Source of the DNA: Ricinus communis
Lineage: Eukaryota; Streptophyta; Magnoliopsida; Malpighiales; Euphorbiaceae
Direction of reading: 5' to 3'
Assembly: GCF_019578655.1 (NCBI RefSeq)
Contig: NC_063264.1
Coordinates: 27,303,688 to 27,367,687 of the forward strand
Length of the DNA: 64,000 nt
The notes beneath the pieces were generated by a model that had not been told where the DNA came from, did no database searches, and was given only the letters and a program-made list of their open reading frames with translations. Positions 63,105 to 64,000 of the stretch are shown in pieces. Within the stretch, counting starts at the first letter, position 1. Each line of letters opens with the position of its first letter. The position numbers and the translations under genes were made by a program.

Positions 63105-63375
63105 TGGCAGTTCAATTGATCAAAATATATGAGTTAATGTGACAGTTAAATAGATCAAAGTAAAATATTCAATTTGATTCGAAAAATAATTATAAAAGGA
63201 TAATTCAATTAATCAAAATAGAAATTAATTTGATCGTTCAATCAATTGAATAAAATAAGAATATTTAGTTTCATTGAAATAAAAAATTATAAAAGAATAG
63301 TTCAATTGATTAAAAGTAAGAAAATTGGGTTTGATTTGACAAAAGAATAGTTTAATTAATCTAAGTTAAGAGTTA
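63105..63375. repeat. Degenerate AT-rich tandem-like repeat
   Basis: The phrase 'agttcaattgatcaaaa' and variants recur near 63109, 63199, 63295 and 63344, often with 'aattaatttgatcgttca' in between. Spacing is about 90, 96 and 49 bp. The copies are diverged and non-coding. Confidence 0.6.
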
Positions 63376-63644
63376 ATTTGATTGTTGATTTGAACAATAG
63401 AAAATTCGAAACTTTTGGAATGGTTGTTCCAATCTACTTGCATTAGTTTCATGAAATTCATCTAAAATTGGAAAAATAAATTATATATAATTAATTTGAT
63501 CCATTAATGTTTAATTTTAAAAAGTTAAATAGAAAGCCAAATCATAGCCGTCTGTCTTTTTTTTTGCTATTTATTAAAATTTTAATTTTTAATTAATCAT
63601 TGATTATTTTTATATTAATAAATAAAAATTAATATATTTTTTTA

Positions 63645-63745
63645 AAAAAGTTTTATAGTCCTTTATTATAAGGGTGTCGAGTTATTATTTTACAAGAGTT
63701 TTATAGTTCTCTATTATGGAGTGTTGAATTCTCCTTTTATAGAGA
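63645..63745. repeat. Imperfect direct duplication, about 55 bp
   Basis: 'agttttatagtcctttatta' at 63649 returns as 'agttttatagttctctatta' at 63697, each followed by a related GTGTCGAGTT/GTGTTGAATT segment. The flanks to the window end are AT-rich with nothing else seen. Confidence 0.7.
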
Positions 63746-64000
63746 TTCAAATAATTAAACTTATCAAAATATATCTATAAATCTGATATATTATACCACC
63801 GAGTGTATTCTTTATGTAAAATTCTAATTTTAGTCCCGTCAATACGATTGATGAATACTAAGAATAATTCCTTTACATGTATATTTATTGATAGTTAATA
63901 TTTATTTTTATTTTTCATATTAAATTGTACTTGTCAATTCATAATGATTTATTTATATTTTTTCCAAAAACTTTTACATAAAAAAGGTCATATATTCAAT

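Noticed and set aside
1..64000. CRISPR arrays, bacterial operons or phage-like systems
   Set aside because: No regularly spaced repeats of the right size and no prokaryotic gene organisation; the DNA is plant nuclear in character.

Overview
The window looks like nuclear DNA of a flowering plant, most likely a eudicot. It is very AT-rich, the genes carry GT-AG introns, it holds a Ty1/copia retrotransposon, a Mutator-like element, several non-autonomous DNA-transposon relics and a tRNA-derived SINE, and one segment is inserted organelle DNA. The plastid rpoA-like fragment looks to me like the Malpighiales (spurge/willow order) form, but that is a weak inference from memory.

Three genes can be supported. 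(1) Minus strand, about 11.0-11.45 kb: an intact single-exon gene for a small plant membrane protein with four hydrophobic segments. (2) Minus strand, 14.7-20.7 kb: a nine-exon gene of the DUF616 / MUCI70-like glycosyltransferase family. All exon phases close to a 500-residue product, but the usual basic C-terminal tail is cut by a stop and its remnants lie downstream in two frames. (3) Plus strand, 50.05-57.68 kb: an eight-exon gene for a CDK-like Ser/Thr kinase (At1g54610/IBS1-like group). It has an MGCVC myristoylation start, a complete set of kinase motifs and a long C-terminal tail; the product is 711 residues.

Layout. 0-0.7 kb: possible LTR end. 1.45-2.05 kb: degenerate DNA-transposon relic. 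3.3-6.5 kb: broken MuDR-type transposase (DNA-binding domain, transposase core, SWIM zinc finger, zinc knuckle). 6.6-8.6 kb: unidentified small ORFs and a 67-bp tandem repeat. 8.7-10.1 kb: broken plant mobile domain gene. 10.8-20.8 kb: the two minus-strand genes, with a SINE and a hairpin between them. 23.26-28.23 kb: copia element with two LTRs, PBS, PPT and a 5-bp target duplication, but many stops. 30.4-31.2 kb: non-autonomous element with long inverted repeats. 35.6-36.15 kb: MITE-like element. 36.47-36.70 kb: recent direct duplication around an AT microsatellite. 38.1-39.2 and 44.9-45.4 kb: two copies of a Helitron-like repeat. 40.0-41.7 kb: organelle-derived insertion with scrambled rpoA and rpl16 pieces. 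42-49 kb: AT-rich gene desert with ancient repeats. 49.3-57.8 kb: kinase gene. 58.46-59.68 kb: hAT-like non-autonomous element. 60-64 kb: AT-rich DNA with short tandem repeats.

The three genes have no evident functional link. The rest of the window is mostly transposon and organelle debris. I found no convincing unknown biological system. The observations most worth checking are the MuDR/plant-mobile-domain neighbourhood, the organelle-DNA mosaic, the eroded tail of the DUF616 gene and the two competing in-frame starts of the kinase.
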